Source: Diphasiastrum complanatum
Lineage: Eukaryota; Streptophyta; Lycopodiopsida; Lycopodiales; Lycopodiaceae
Direction of reading: 5' to 3'
Length of the DNA stretch: 64,000 bases
Assembly: GCA_029204225.1 (NCBI GenBank)
Contig: CM055095.1
Location: 54,215,612-54,279,611 of the forward strand
Within the stretch, counting starts at the first letter, position 1. The number at the start of each line of letters is the position of its first letter. A program made the translations under genes and the position numbers. Of this stretch, positions 52,901 through 62,270 are shown one piece after another. The notes below the pieces were generated by a model that was not told the origin of the DNA, made no database searches, and saw only the letters and a list, made by a program, of their open reading frames with translations.

Positions 52901-55900
52901 GCTGGTTGACGCATCTATTCTGTCATATCTTCAGCTTTTACCTCTCTTTGTTGGCACTACTGATTGGACGACGGATCAGCACCCACCCAGGTATTGCTTG
53001 CACCCATTTGTACTTCCTTTTTGCACCTACTTGCTCTCTTTTTGTTCACATACTGCTCTTTTTCCAGCCCCCTATTTCCCTCTCATATTTGTTAAAAGAG
53101 GGAAATAGGGGGCTGCCTCACACCCTCCTTCCTTTCTCCATTTTGTTAGAACCCTTCTACTTATTGGCCTTGCACATTTGTTGTCCTTTATTCTACTTTC
53201 TCAGCCCCTTATTTTCTGATTATTATCCATCTTGATTGGCTGTTTTTGTGCCATTTTTGGTTATTTTGGAAGTTAGACTAAGTTGGGGTGACGACAAGCG
53301 TCCTCTCCCTCAGGTTTTGTCTCTTCCTTAGTCCCTATGGCGACTTATTCATCAAAAAACCCACCGCAGAGCTCTTTAGATGATCGTTTTACACATATTG
53401 ATGCCCGCATGGATCATCTTGAGAGTCGTATTGATTGTGTTCTTTCTAGCCTTGAGACTATCCTACCACGAGGGGATACCATTCCCCCAGACATTCTTCA
53501 TCATCCTCGTAAAGCACCTTATTTCCTATTTTGAGTACGCCTGCTACTGCTTGCTTTTGGTAGTACGTTTGGTCTCCCTTCATATAGTGCTAATCCTTAT
53601 GGATCTCCTTTCGGGTCTTCTGTACCACCACTTGGATTTCCCTCTGCACCACCAGCATTTCCTTCTCCTACTTTTTCAGGTAATCGTGAGCCCCATTTTG
53701 CTCGTGATTTTCGTGATCGAATGCAGCTTACTACTTATTCTGGTTCGTCTGACGGGAATATCTTGGAAAATTGGTTCTCTAAATTAGAGACCTATTTTCT
53801 TATATATCCCAAGACTGAAACCCAGAAAGTGCAGTTGGCTGCATTACATTTAGATGGTAGAGCTCAGACTTGGTGGCGTGTTTATCGCTCTGAGCCTACT
53901 CGTGAGGGGTTACATATATGCCCTACTTTTCGTCATGATCTTCGTATGGCTATGATTGACCCACAGTGGTTGGTTCGCCAATGTGATCTGTTTCGTAGCC
54001 TTCGCCATACTAGTGATTTGATTGCTTATATTGATCAATTTATTGAGCTTTCCTACCTTTTTACTGATCTTCATCCTACAGAGCTTATTTCACGTTTTAT
54101 TGCCGGTCTTAGAGACACCTTACGATATGATGTCTCATCTTTTCGGCCTCTTACTCTCTCAGATGCTATTTCCTTGGCTCCTACCTTGCAACATAAGTAT
54201 CCTGAGTTATCCACTTCTTCTCGTTTTTCTTGCTCTCATTCCACTGCTTCTCCTACTTTGGCTTCTTCTACTACCGTTCCTCCTAGTCCTCCTACTACTG
54301 TTTTTTACCATGAGGCTCTTACTCCTGATGATTCTGATGTTTATATCCAGATTCTTGATACTCCTGACCCACATTCTGTTGATGAGCCGGCTGATCCGCT
54401 TCCTGATGATCCTACTTCCGCCACTTGCCATGCACAACTTGCTTATGCTACTTGGGTTGGTGGGCGTCCTGGTCCTCGTTCTATTCGGTTACGTGTTCGC
54501 ATTTTGGGGCGAGAGTATATTGCTTTGGTGGATACTGGCAGTACACATTCATTTATTAGCAGTTACATTTCCACCAGGATTCGTGCTACAACTATTTCTG
54601 CTACACAGTCCCTCAATGTCGAGGTTGCTTGTTCCCGATAGTTTCAGGGCTTGGACTATAGCATTGGTACTTCTCTGGATAGGCAGACCGATGATAGCCT
54701 GATCTATGGTCTATCTTGTATGAATACTTTGCTCCATTCAGACGGTCCATTAGATCATCCATCCTAGGTAAGGGATATTTGTTCTTGATGGTCATCTTGT
54801 TCAACTTTTTATAGTTGACACAGAGGCGAGTGCCTCTGTCCTTTATGTCAATCGAAAGGATTGGTGTTCCCCAAGGGATAATGTAACCCATCCTAAGATA
54901 CTCTTGGAGTGATACAAAAACGACGACCATGGGAACTATTGGGAAATAGCTCTCCCCAATGGTCTAAACTCGTAGAGGGGGGTGGGCCTCCAAATACACT
55001 CTCAATTGAAATGTCGCTAAATTCTTGTCTAAGTCTCCCAAACACTCTACCTATAGGTGAGTCCTTTACTAAGGGTTTATTAAGAGGTGAATCTAAAAGG
55101 CATAGACTTTGAATAGCGTAATTATCTATAAAAATTACATCTTACAAAAAGCATAAAGACTATTGAATCTTTCAAACATTTTGTAACTTCCAAAGCAAGT
55201 ACAAAAGGAGTATTAGGCATATCAACATTGCCTATAAGTTCAATCAATGAGCCATTGTGCAAAAATTATAAACTATGTGTAACACGATCATTTTACTCAT
55301 TCTTGGAGTGAAAACTACTCCTTAACCAAAATTATATCTACTTTATCTAAATTCATAGTATGAAAATTAAAAGGTTCAATATAATCTTGGATTCTCAACG
55401 ACAATTGAAAAAAATATGGTCCCAGATTTGAAGATCTTCTCCCGCCCCCATCTTCACCACATACTGCGGTTGCCACTCGAAGGTTTTGCACCAATTTCGA
55501 GTTAGCAAAATTAAGCGTAGAATCATCATCAAATAGTACGTTCACAGTTTGGTGTCCAACAAACCCCATTCATCCGTGGGGGCCAAAAGCAGTAGTAACA
55601 AACAACCATTCTCACAAATTAAACCATCCATTAAGGAAAAATCAACATGAGAAATACTAGACTCACCTGGTAGCTTGAAAGATTTGAGCTGGCATCCAAT
55701 CTTATACTTTTTCAGGCAATCACAGATCTCTCTCTTCACTAAATTTATGACAAGAGTCCAGCGCTACAAATTAAACAAACTTAAAATCCTATAAGAGGAA
55801 CTGGATCTGTTCTTTGGAAGAAGACGGAGAGCCCCCTACTGTAGCAAATCCATGGTTAAGCTGTAAGTGTTGGCGGTTGCTGGGCCACATAATTACCCCT

Positions 55901-56982
55901 TGATATGCTCCTTCCGATCCTTAAAACTGCTCATTTAGTTAGCTTCATGAAATCAGGATGCTATGAACCTCCGTCACTCCCACTCAGCAAATTCTTTTAA
56001 ATCAGATCTACAACTATAGGATGCGAGATTCCCTACTCAAAGGTGGTGACCTGAAGGCCCCATAAATTTCCGCGTTACAACAAGTTTTCATGGGTTAGAA
56101 TTGCACGAAGGCATTATGCCTGTGAAGCCCATGGGCTGTTACGGGGTGTAAAGCTCTCCTGCCATAAGAAGGATTTTCTGCTCTATAAAATGATTAACTC
56201 CTTGCCAAAAAAGTCACTTTTTCCACTGCATTTGCTTTTTATCATTGATATTGTCTACTTTGTTCCGTCTGCAACCTCCAGTTACGCATACCAACCGTTG
56301 CCCATCCGTTCCATATACATTGTCGATCTACTCTGATTCGTGATCAATTATGTTTTGATTCAGATCCGATTCTATTCCCATCAGATTAGAATAAGTTCAA
56401 GTGGAATAACAGAAACAATAGGCAAGCATACCCAGCAGGTTGCTCTATTTAAAATCGAATACTTCTTAGGATCGTTGGCTCAAACCAAATCTGCTTAATC
56501 TCTCACAATGATACAGTTTCAAGTAATAAGCGAAATTCATGTCACATGCACAAGAATTCTGATCAAGGAAAGTATGAAATACTCCATATGTGGCAACCCA
56601 CCTCAAAATATGCATCCCACTGTGATTTATGCAAAAATTCAACAGGCAAATAGATACATAAACCAGTGATCTTACCGTCTGGCCCTATCCTCCACCTGAA
56701 TTGCCACAATGGCGGGGGATCTGACACGGTTTGAAGGTACATCTGAAGGTGGAGCTGCGATCTGAATTTCTGTCCAGAAGGCGAATAGAAATACATGTCG
56801 GATGCACGATTGCCAGCCTTCCAGAGCCATCCAGGAGGAGCAATGGGAGCTCCCTCGCCTGTCCTGCCAGCCAGCGGATGAGGCCTGCTTGTCCTTACTC
56901 GCATCCTGAGCTCCCTTGCATAATCCTTGGGGCTGCCGCTGGGCCCTTCCAACGTCCCACGCTTTCTCTCCCCCTCCGCCAT
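47160..56982 (-). CDS. MBD-like plus OBERON-type PHD finger protein, four exons
   Basis: Exons are 56982-56676, 50052-49907, 49772-47999 and 47650-47160: 2718 nt, 905 residues plus TAA. The three junctions are GT-AG and agree in phase (1, 0, 1), with split Asp codons at residues 103 and 743. Residues about 46-96 form a methyl-CpG-binding-like domain ([20 protein letters not shown], then [15 protein letters not shown]). Residues about 110-150 hold basic clusters ([19 protein letters not shown]), probable nuclear localisation signals. Residues 583-656 form a Cys/His-rich PHD finger of the OBERON type ([32 protein letters not shown]), followed by a conserved [13 protein letters not shown] helix. 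Residues about 744-905 are a coiled coil rich in Glu, Lys and Leu. OBERON/TITANIA proteins are nuclear PHD proteins needed for meristem and root establishment; MBD domains read methylated DNA. A joint DNA-methylation and histone reader is my inference. Intron 1 (6.6 kb) is full of Ty3 debris. A GA-rich tract lies just upstream of the ATG. Confidence 0.9.
47999..49772 (-). CDS. MBD-OBERON gene exon 3 (long exon with PHD finger)
   Basis: It opens after acceptor CTTTGCAG with [15 protein letters not shown], runs 591 open codons, and ends CCTAATG|GTAATG. It contains the PHD finger and a SUMO-interaction-like [10 protein letters not shown] at residues about 527-536. Confidence 0.93.
49817..49905 (+). 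repeat. (TG)n(AG)n microsatellite filling intron 2
   Basis: About 30 bp of tg then 60 bp of ag. It makes up roughly two thirds of the 134-bp intron and touches the splice donor. Confidence 0.97.
49907..50052 (-). CDS. MBD-OBERON gene exon 2 (basic, NLS-like)
   Basis: The acceptor TGTTTTAG opens [20 protein letters not shown] and leads to [17 protein letters not shown]. The donor CAG|GTCTCT is built from the first units of the adjacent (CT)n repeat. Confidence 0.85.
50885..51234 (-). pseudogene. Ty3 integrase fragment (zinc-binding and core start)
   Basis: On the minus strand it starts HNYWPKMK, shifts frame, continues [20 protein letters not shown] (HHCC zinc domain) and [16 protein letters not shown] (core, first Asp), then AQFVPTKT and [20 protein letters not shown] (second Asp region). 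An in-frame stop follows LA in the core. The part beyond 50885 is not recognisable as integrase. Confidence 0.8.
51235..51656 (+). pseudogene. Ty3 reverse transcriptase, C-terminal half, plus strand
   Basis: [20 protein letters not shown] and the [15 protein letters not shown] segment lead to [11 protein letters not shown], where the catalytic YxDD/FLDD box reads LDN, so the second Asp is lost. [13 protein letters not shown] follows. It begins exactly where the minus-strand RT half at 54.7 kb ends in the protein, and runs into the LTR of copy B. See the inversion finding. Confidence 0.85.
51657..52024 (+). repeat. 5' LTR of copy B
   Basis: It starts tggacttggctcattacatt like the copy A 3' LTR, includes gggagggcgcactattttcc and a tataag box near 51888, and ends gcttgtaac before the primer site. 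Confidence 0.85.
52025..52036 (+). other. Primer binding site of copy B
   Basis: tggtatcaaagc, the iMet-type site with one substitution. Confidence 0.8.
52042..52860 (+). repeat. Leader repeats of copy B built on a ccagcgccct core
   Basis: The motif tgtccagcgcccta and close variants recur about a dozen times. The first units have a period near 70 bp (gattggtggaggctgtccag...). A longer tandem duplication of about 180 bp is seen between 52283 and 52463 (taacccat...tttcgttgat to the next copy). Plus-strand frames across it are repeat translations. Confidence 0.85.
53065..53115. repeat. Perfect 18-bp inverted repeat (stem-loop)
   Basis: cagccccctatttccctc at 53065-53082 and gagggaaatagggggctg at 53098-53115 are exact reverse complements around a 15-nt loop. 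It lies about 220 bp upstream of the copy B gag start. Confidence 0.93.
53337..54641 (+). pseudogene. gag-protease of copy B
   Basis: It starts [18 protein letters not shown] with a coiled coil, shifts frame near 53530, and the frame 53721-54641 has the gag core ([56 protein letters not shown]). The zinc knuckle present in copy A is missing. The frame continues into an aspartic protease start, [19 protein letters not shown], with an intact DTG, before stopping at 54641. Confidence 0.85.
54690..54930 (-). pseudogene. Ty3 reverse transcriptase, N-terminal half, minus strand
   Basis: [20 protein letters not shown], then [20 protein letters not shown] and KIDHRSGYH are RT blocks 1-3. The catalytic first Asp lies in KIDHRSGYH, where most elements have IDLRSGYHQ. 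RT homology stops at about 54705. The remaining RT half is on the opposite strand at 51235-51656. Confidence 0.85.
55315..55569 (-). pseudogene. Ty3 protease-like fragment
   Basis: [20 protein letters not shown] resembles the retropepsin region of Ty3 elements (hydrophobic-D-x-G/D-S-T-x-N-F). It lies upstream of the minus-strand RT half, in the right order for one element (protease, then RT). Confidence 0.65.
55740..56560. other. Rest of MBD-OBERON intron 1, nothing recognised
   Basis: No domain, LTR pair or RNA gene was recognised between the protease fragment and exon 1. Confidence 0.5.
56676..56982 (-). CDS. MBD-OBERON gene exon 1 (MBD-like domain)
   Basis: The start [13 protein letters not shown] is chosen over an in-frame ATG seven codons upstream because the upstream residues (MILWVVA) look untranslated. 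The donor is GACG|GTAAGA. Reading through the donor stays open to 56563, and an alternative donor GAG|GTGGGT exists, but only the first joins exon 2 in frame. Confidence 0.87.
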
Positions 56983-57004
56983 AGCCACGACCCACAAAAT
57001 CAAT

Positions 57005-57008
<4 letters not shown>

Positions 57009-57055
<47 letters not shown>

Positions 57056-57064
57056 CCCCCCCCC
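57009..57064 (+). repeat. (CT)n plus poly-C beside the MBD-OBERON start codon
   Basis: About 45 bp of ct then 12 c. On the gene's strand this is a g-run then (GA)n ending about 26 bp upstream of the ATG, so it lies in the 5' UTR or core promoter. GA repeats at plant promoters can bind BPC/GAGA-type factors; that role is only inferred here. Confidence 0.9.
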
Positions 57065-57493
57065 TTTCCTTTTCCTTTTGCTCTTCTTTTCTCTTTGAGG
57101 GAAAAAAGCAACTCTAGTAGACAACAAAAATAAAAAGAACTATAATGCAATATACACTACACCTTGAGGGGAGGAGGGACTTTATGCTCCAACCTTGATT
57201 GAGGATGCAAGGCTCCATGATTGAGGGATCTCATGGTAGAGAAGACTCCATGATAGCAAAGAGATTCCGATAGCATCTTTTAAGCATGCTCAATCATCAG
57301 ATCGGGATGGGGAATGTGGCTGCACCCATGGACACAATCTAGATTATGCTCCTCAGATACAGGTGAGCGTATTACAATGGTGGTGCGGCGGCGATGGGAG
57401 ATGACACCGACATCTCTCCAAAATGGTGGTATCATCTCTCACCCTTAGATTTGTGGGACACCACCACTGGGGTGGTGTGAAATATGCTGCTCC

Positions 57494-57655
57494 CTCTGAT
57501 ACATTGTTTGCAAGGGAACATGATGGGGCCACAATTGCATCCTTGGTGATAATTATTAATACCCTTCTCGGACACATTGCATGCAAGGGAACCAAGTGGG
57601 GCCAAGGTTGCACCCTTGGTTGCAATTGATAGTACTCTTCCCTTGCATATGTCAG
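57494..57655 (+). repeat. Two-copy tandem duplication, about 79-bp period
   Basis: Copies share acattg(t/c), tgcaagggaac, tggggcca, ttgca(t/c)ccttgg and aatac/agtac(t)ctt. Antiparallel frames across it are not supported as genes. Confidence 0.7.
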
Positions 57656-59544
57656 ACACCAATATCATAAGTCTGCAATCAATGTTGGCTCAGAATTTGA
57701 AGGGATCATTTTTTGCTCCAAATGAAGGGTGCCATTTCTAGTAACATTCCACCTTGTGACTCTAATTACCTTTTTCACACTAGCGCTAAGTTGTTGTGAT
57801 GATTTGCTACAAGATGATGTATCAATGCATGAGTTTAAGCACAAAAACTCATTTTTACAAAAGTAATAAATTGCAATCCATTTTATTTTTCATTTTCCAT
57901 CTATTTGAATGCTTTTTTTTGTACACAAAAGTATGACATAACTTTTATCCACATCACCTTGTTTATGTTTATTTTCCAATAGTATTGAATTTAATATTCC
58001 TTGATTTTTCTTTTACTTTTTCAATGAAAATTTTAGAGCATTTAAAATCCTTTAATACATATTTCATGACTATGAAGGCCTTTCAAAACTTTGGCTACAT
58101 AGAAAGTTTTGCTCATTCAATAAACTTTCTAATTGGAAAAACATAGCTTTCAATTTACAAGTAAAAAAGAATTTGGCTTTTTTTCAAAGGCAAAGAGGCT
58201 TTTGAAGGGCAATGCATGTGGGCAGCCATTGCCAATGATCATTCTTAAATATTTTACATATCTACGAGATTGATGTAGAAATCATGACCTCTAAGAAGTC
58301 CTCTCCAACTCACCAACTCACCACTTATTGGAGGACAATCATTCTTAAATTTATAATGTTGCAATTGAACCATTTGAGATTGAGGTTTGATTGTCACTTT
58401 TTTTTCGTATGGGATGGAAGACCCCATAAATTGACTTAGAAGGGCCCACAAACACATGGGTAGCATCATCAGACCACCACTTTTCAATAAACCTCAATGT
58501 TTATCCTAGCTTTCAACAACCTTCTTCCTCAAAGTTGGACTTACAACAAGAAATGGACAACATCATTTGCAACCTTTGGGTCTTTTGCTTAGCAACACGA
58601 CAACATTCACTTGGCAATTGTGATCAATGCTTGTTTGAATCCCATGCCCAAGTATTTGTTTGTTGTGGTTGCGTGAGATAGTTCAAAACTTGTTTCGTAT
58701 GGCCCAAAATATTGCTCAATTTTTATGTAACTCCTATGAATCAAAAGACTATCATATAACTTTCACAAAATTATGAAAGTTAAGTAATTTATGTGTTAGG
58801 AAGTTGTCAATGAAGCATGCATAGAATACATGTTGTCTCATTTTTTATTATGATGGTTTTATGAAGTTTGTAAAAAAAAAGTTGTAGTGATTTTCTAAAA
58901 ATATGAATTTTTTTGGCACTTTTTGGATATAATTTTGATCTCTTCTGAGAAAGAGCCAAAATGTAGAAAATAGAAAGTTTTCTTATGTTTTTGTAGTGCT
59001 CACTGAGATGAAATTCCCAAAAAACAAAATCATTCCATATCAGTATTATGCAAAGTCCATAACCACTTGAAACCACTATAGACCACATATGCAAGACTCT
59101 AAAATTACAAGACCACTGATTTTAAGTCCCCAAAAACAATTTCATGCACACACAAACACATGCATAAGTGTTTTACTATAAAACAATTTGCAAAGTTGCC
59201 AAAACTTTGCTGATAAGTTTCTTGATCATGCATATCTACAACTATTGACTAACAATTGAAAATCATGTGAAACACTACTCAAGTTAGCAGCATGCAATGT
59301 TTAATTGGAGGTTAAGCCAACAAACATTGTGATACTAGCACAATTTTATGAAAAACTATGAAAATCGTATCAATAATATGGCGACATCTTAATTGAAGAT
59401 ATAATATATTACAAAGAACTGAAAGTGCATAAGGAAGTTAAGTATCACCAATAGGAAAGATAATTGACAAAAAACAATGATTTTCTACCAATAAGTTGAA
59501 AATAAGAATCATCGACTCCACCTTTCGATCCAACAACAAGCTTT
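57656..59544. other. Intergenic DNA, no gene recognised
   Basis: AT-rich sequence with no domain-bearing frame. Confidence 0.5.
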
Positions 59545-60000
59545 GCTCTGATATCAGTGAGATGATCCCCAAAGATCAAGCCTACAAGAACACTTGAAAA
59601 GAGACAAGAGCTAAACCACCCAACCTGTCCACAACAACAATAGCCCCAAGCCTACAATATGTGAATAGAAGAAGAAGATTGAGAGAAGAAACAAGCATTC
59701 TACCAGTAGATATAGCACACGGTAACCTGTGCATGATGACATGCAACTTGCATGCAATTTGGCCTCATTCCACAACCAACTGATAGTCTCTCTACATGCA
59801 CACAATCGTCACATACCATGTGCAGCTCCACATGTCATAAATGAGTGTTTGGGTCCTCACAAAGTTATTAATTACAAAACTAGCCTTGACTAGAATATCA
59901 AGACGTAACCAATAGACTTGACAATTGAAAGGCCTAGTACCCATGTCAAGGATATTTTCAAAAGGTTTGGCAATTGTAGTTGAAGCTCCTAACTTATAAG
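59545..60000 (-). repeat. LTR-like sequence with primer-site match, and dispersed repeat copy 2
   Basis: gctctgatatca at 59545-59556 matches a minus-strand iMet primer site with one change. The sequence to its right includes the dispersed repeat (59808-59962) also found at 1368. No coding region of the matching element was recognised to the left. Confidence 0.5.
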
Positions 60001-60093
60001 GCCAATCTCAATCAAATTCATCAAAAAACTAATAAGCTACTTAAATACTTGATTCCAAAAATTTTAATGAGGCTAATGGATCACCCTCTCGAT

Positions 60094-60613
60094 TGTTGAA
60101 AATTAAGCCCATCGTTGTCTCCTTGGTGAATGACTAATTTCTATTTCATGATTTTTCCTGCATGTTTATTGATCATTGATCAAGGGTCAGGTGAAACCAA
60201 CTTTGGTTTTGTGTCTGCTCATCTGATACCTACAGGAATCACAAACTTAGACAGCCATTTTTTTTTAAGAACGTCTACAATGCCGATCTCCAGCAAAGGG
60301 TAACCAATCCTATCATAATTTCAAAGTTCAGATGTTAAGTTCACTTATTTGAAATCATTGAAGACTTGGCCATCTTCAAGGACTTCCAAGAACTAGCATT
60401 TAGAACAAGTATGCATAAATACATTACTTTCGAGACAGTCTGTAGAAATGAACTATGTTCGAGACAGCTTCGCAAAATGTTCACGAACGTTTTGCGACAG
60501 TCCAAAAGTTCAACTATTTTTAACACCCTCGACTTTTTCGCGAAATGTTCGTGACAGTTCAAAAGTTCAAATATTTTTTAAGACCTTCAACTTTGTTCGC
60601 GAAAAGTTTGCTT
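60094..60613 (+). repeat. Copia 5' LTR, 3'-truncated
   Basis: It matches 61074 to about 61605 (ggtgaatgactaatttctatttc, tgatcattgatc, aactatgtt(c/t)gagacag and others). The match ends where integrase sequence begins, so the rest of this LTR and the 5' coding part were deleted together. Confidence 0.88.
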
Positions 60614-60614
60614 T

Positions 60615-60942
60615 CTTTTGTGAATCATGCATCTATGGGAAGCACTCTAGAAGCAAGTTTCCAAAATCACATTCCATCAAAACAAAGCATGTATTGGATC
60701 TTGTACATAGCGATCTCTGTGATCCAATGCCAATTCTGTCATTAGGAGATGCAATCTATTTTATCACTTTCATAGATGATTATTCTAGATGGTCTACAGC
60801 CATGTTCATTAAGCACAAATCTGAAGCCTTTGAATGCTTCAAGAGATTCAAGGCCATGGCTGAGACACAAACATCTACAAAAGTGAAGGCATTCCGAACT
60901 GATGGTGGTAGTGAATACATCTCTAACGAGATGTCTGACTAG
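60615..60942 (+). pseudogene. Copia integrase fragment
   Basis: CESCIYGKHSRSKF (zinc region end), LDLVHSDLCDPM (first catalytic Asp), YFITFIDDYSRW and FRTDGGSEYIS (second catalytic Asp) are the copia integrase core in order. It ends at a stop at 60940-60942. Confidence 0.88.
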
Positions 60943-60949
60943 ATGGCTG

Positions 60950-61060
60950 ATAAAAGGCATTTTAGAAAAATTTCATATGTCTAATTGCAAACCAATTGAT
61001 ACTCCAATGGATCCAAGTATAGTGTTGACTAAACCTTCTTGTGCTGAGACTGATCCGTGA
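60950..61060 (+). pseudogene. Copia RT C-terminal scrap
   Basis: IKGILEKFHMSNCKPIDTPM matches the conserved copia RT end (ILxRFxMxxCKPxxTPM). It follows the integrase fragment with everything between deleted, and runs to a TGA just before the polypurine tract. Confidence 0.8.
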
Positions 61061-61073
61061 CCTTAAGGGGGAC

Positions 61074-62270
61074 TGTTGGAAATTAAGCCCACAGTTGGTG
61101 AATGACTAATTTCTATTTCATGATTCTTTCGGCATGTTTATTGATCATTGATCTAGGGTCAGGTGAAACCAACTTTGGTTTTTTGTCTGCTCATCTAATA
61201 CATGCAGGAATCACAAACTTAGACAACCAATTTATTTGAAGAACGTCTACAATGGACTTTTGGCTGATCTCCAACAAAGGGTAACCAATCTTGTCATAAT
61301 TTCAAAGTTCAGATATTAAGTTCAATTCTTTGAAGTCATTGAAGACTTGGCCATCTTCAAGGACTTCCAAGAACTAGCATTTAGAACAAGTCTACAGAAA
61401 TACATTACTTTTGAGACAGTCTGCAGAAATGAACTATGTTTGAGACAGTTTCGAGACAGCTTCGCAAAATGTTCGCGACAGTCCAAAAGTTCAACTATTT
61501 TTAACACCCTTGACTTTTTCGCGAAATGTTCATGACAGTTTCGCGACAATTCAAAAGTTCAAATATTTTTTAAAACCTTCAGCTTTGTTTGTAAAAAGTT
61601 TGTGAAGAGAGAGAAAATTTTCGAAGGTCATCTATTTTTCATGTTGAACTGTTTTCAAGACACGTTCATCTTTTTAAGGGCACCTTCGTCTTTAAAAGGG
61701 CACCTTCATCTTTTTAGGGGCACCTTCGTCTTTTTCGCAAAATCTCGAAGAGAGAGAAAAATGTCGAAGGTCATTTACTTTGAACGAGGAATGTTTCCAG
61801 CCACTTCCCAAATTTGTGAAGTGAGAGAAAGCCACTTCTCTTATAAAGCAAAATGAGAGAATTTGCAATGCCCTCGTCCATGTCAACATTCCCTATGGGT
61901 TGACAATATAAACTATGTATAGTTGTCACAAAAGCCATATACTTTCAAGTACAATGGCTTACCTAATTAGGCAACAATCATTTATTGTAGTTAATACACA
62001 GATGACATCTATAAATAGATCATCCAAGCACAGATTGTCGGTTGCTCCATCCATGAGACGTATTATTTGAGCCTCCCAATTACGTTGTCAATTTTTGGTT
62101 GTAATTGCTATTTGTATTGTGCTTCAGTGTAATATAGCAGTAGCACGTTTTTATCTGTGTACAACGTAGATGAATGCTTGTTGTGATTGAATGCACTTTC
62201 ATTGCTATTTGATCGCGCTTGTTTACTCACTTTGATCAGAACACAGACGTCTACAACTCCTCAGTTTCTG
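61074..62270 (+). repeat. Copia 3' LTR (right end approximate)
   Basis: It starts tgttgga after the polypurine tract. It contains three tandem units of the form ggcacctt(c)(g/a)tctttt at 61678-61735, and a ctataaatag box near 62009 that would be the LTR promoter, followed by the transcribed end. The final CA is not identified. Confidence 0.7.

Larger units (their letters stand above)
51657..54690 (+). mobile_element. Ty3 retrotransposon copy B, 5' part only
   Basis: LTR (51657-52024), primer site, a long repeat-rich leader, and gag-protease up to about 54641. RT onward and the 3' LTR are absent. LTR, gag and the PR start are clearly related to copy A at 15-17.6 kb. It lies inside intron 1 of the MBD-OBERON gene. 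Confidence 0.85.
60094..62270 (+). mobile_element. Ty1/copia retrotransposon, internally deleted
   Basis: It has a partial 5' LTR (60094 to about 60613), an integrase piece, the last bit of RT, a polypurine tract aagggggac (61065-61073) and a 3' LTR starting tgttggaaattaagccca at 61074. The primer site, gag, protease and most of RT/RNase H are gone. The right end is estimated. Confidence 0.85.

Noticed and set aside
52024-53235. Several plus-strand frames of 65-166 codons in the copy B leader
   Set aside because: They translate the ccagcgccct leader repeats in shifting frames and contain no domain.
53721-54702. The second, Leu-rich frame overlapping copy B gag (226 codons)
   Set aside because: It is the shifted-frame shadow of gag-protease; the Leu richness comes from its T/C-rich codon usage.
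56731-57133. Plus-strand frames of 68-128 codons over MBD-OBERON exon 1
   Set aside because: They are antisense to a well-supported exon and to the (CT)n tract, and have no domain similarity.
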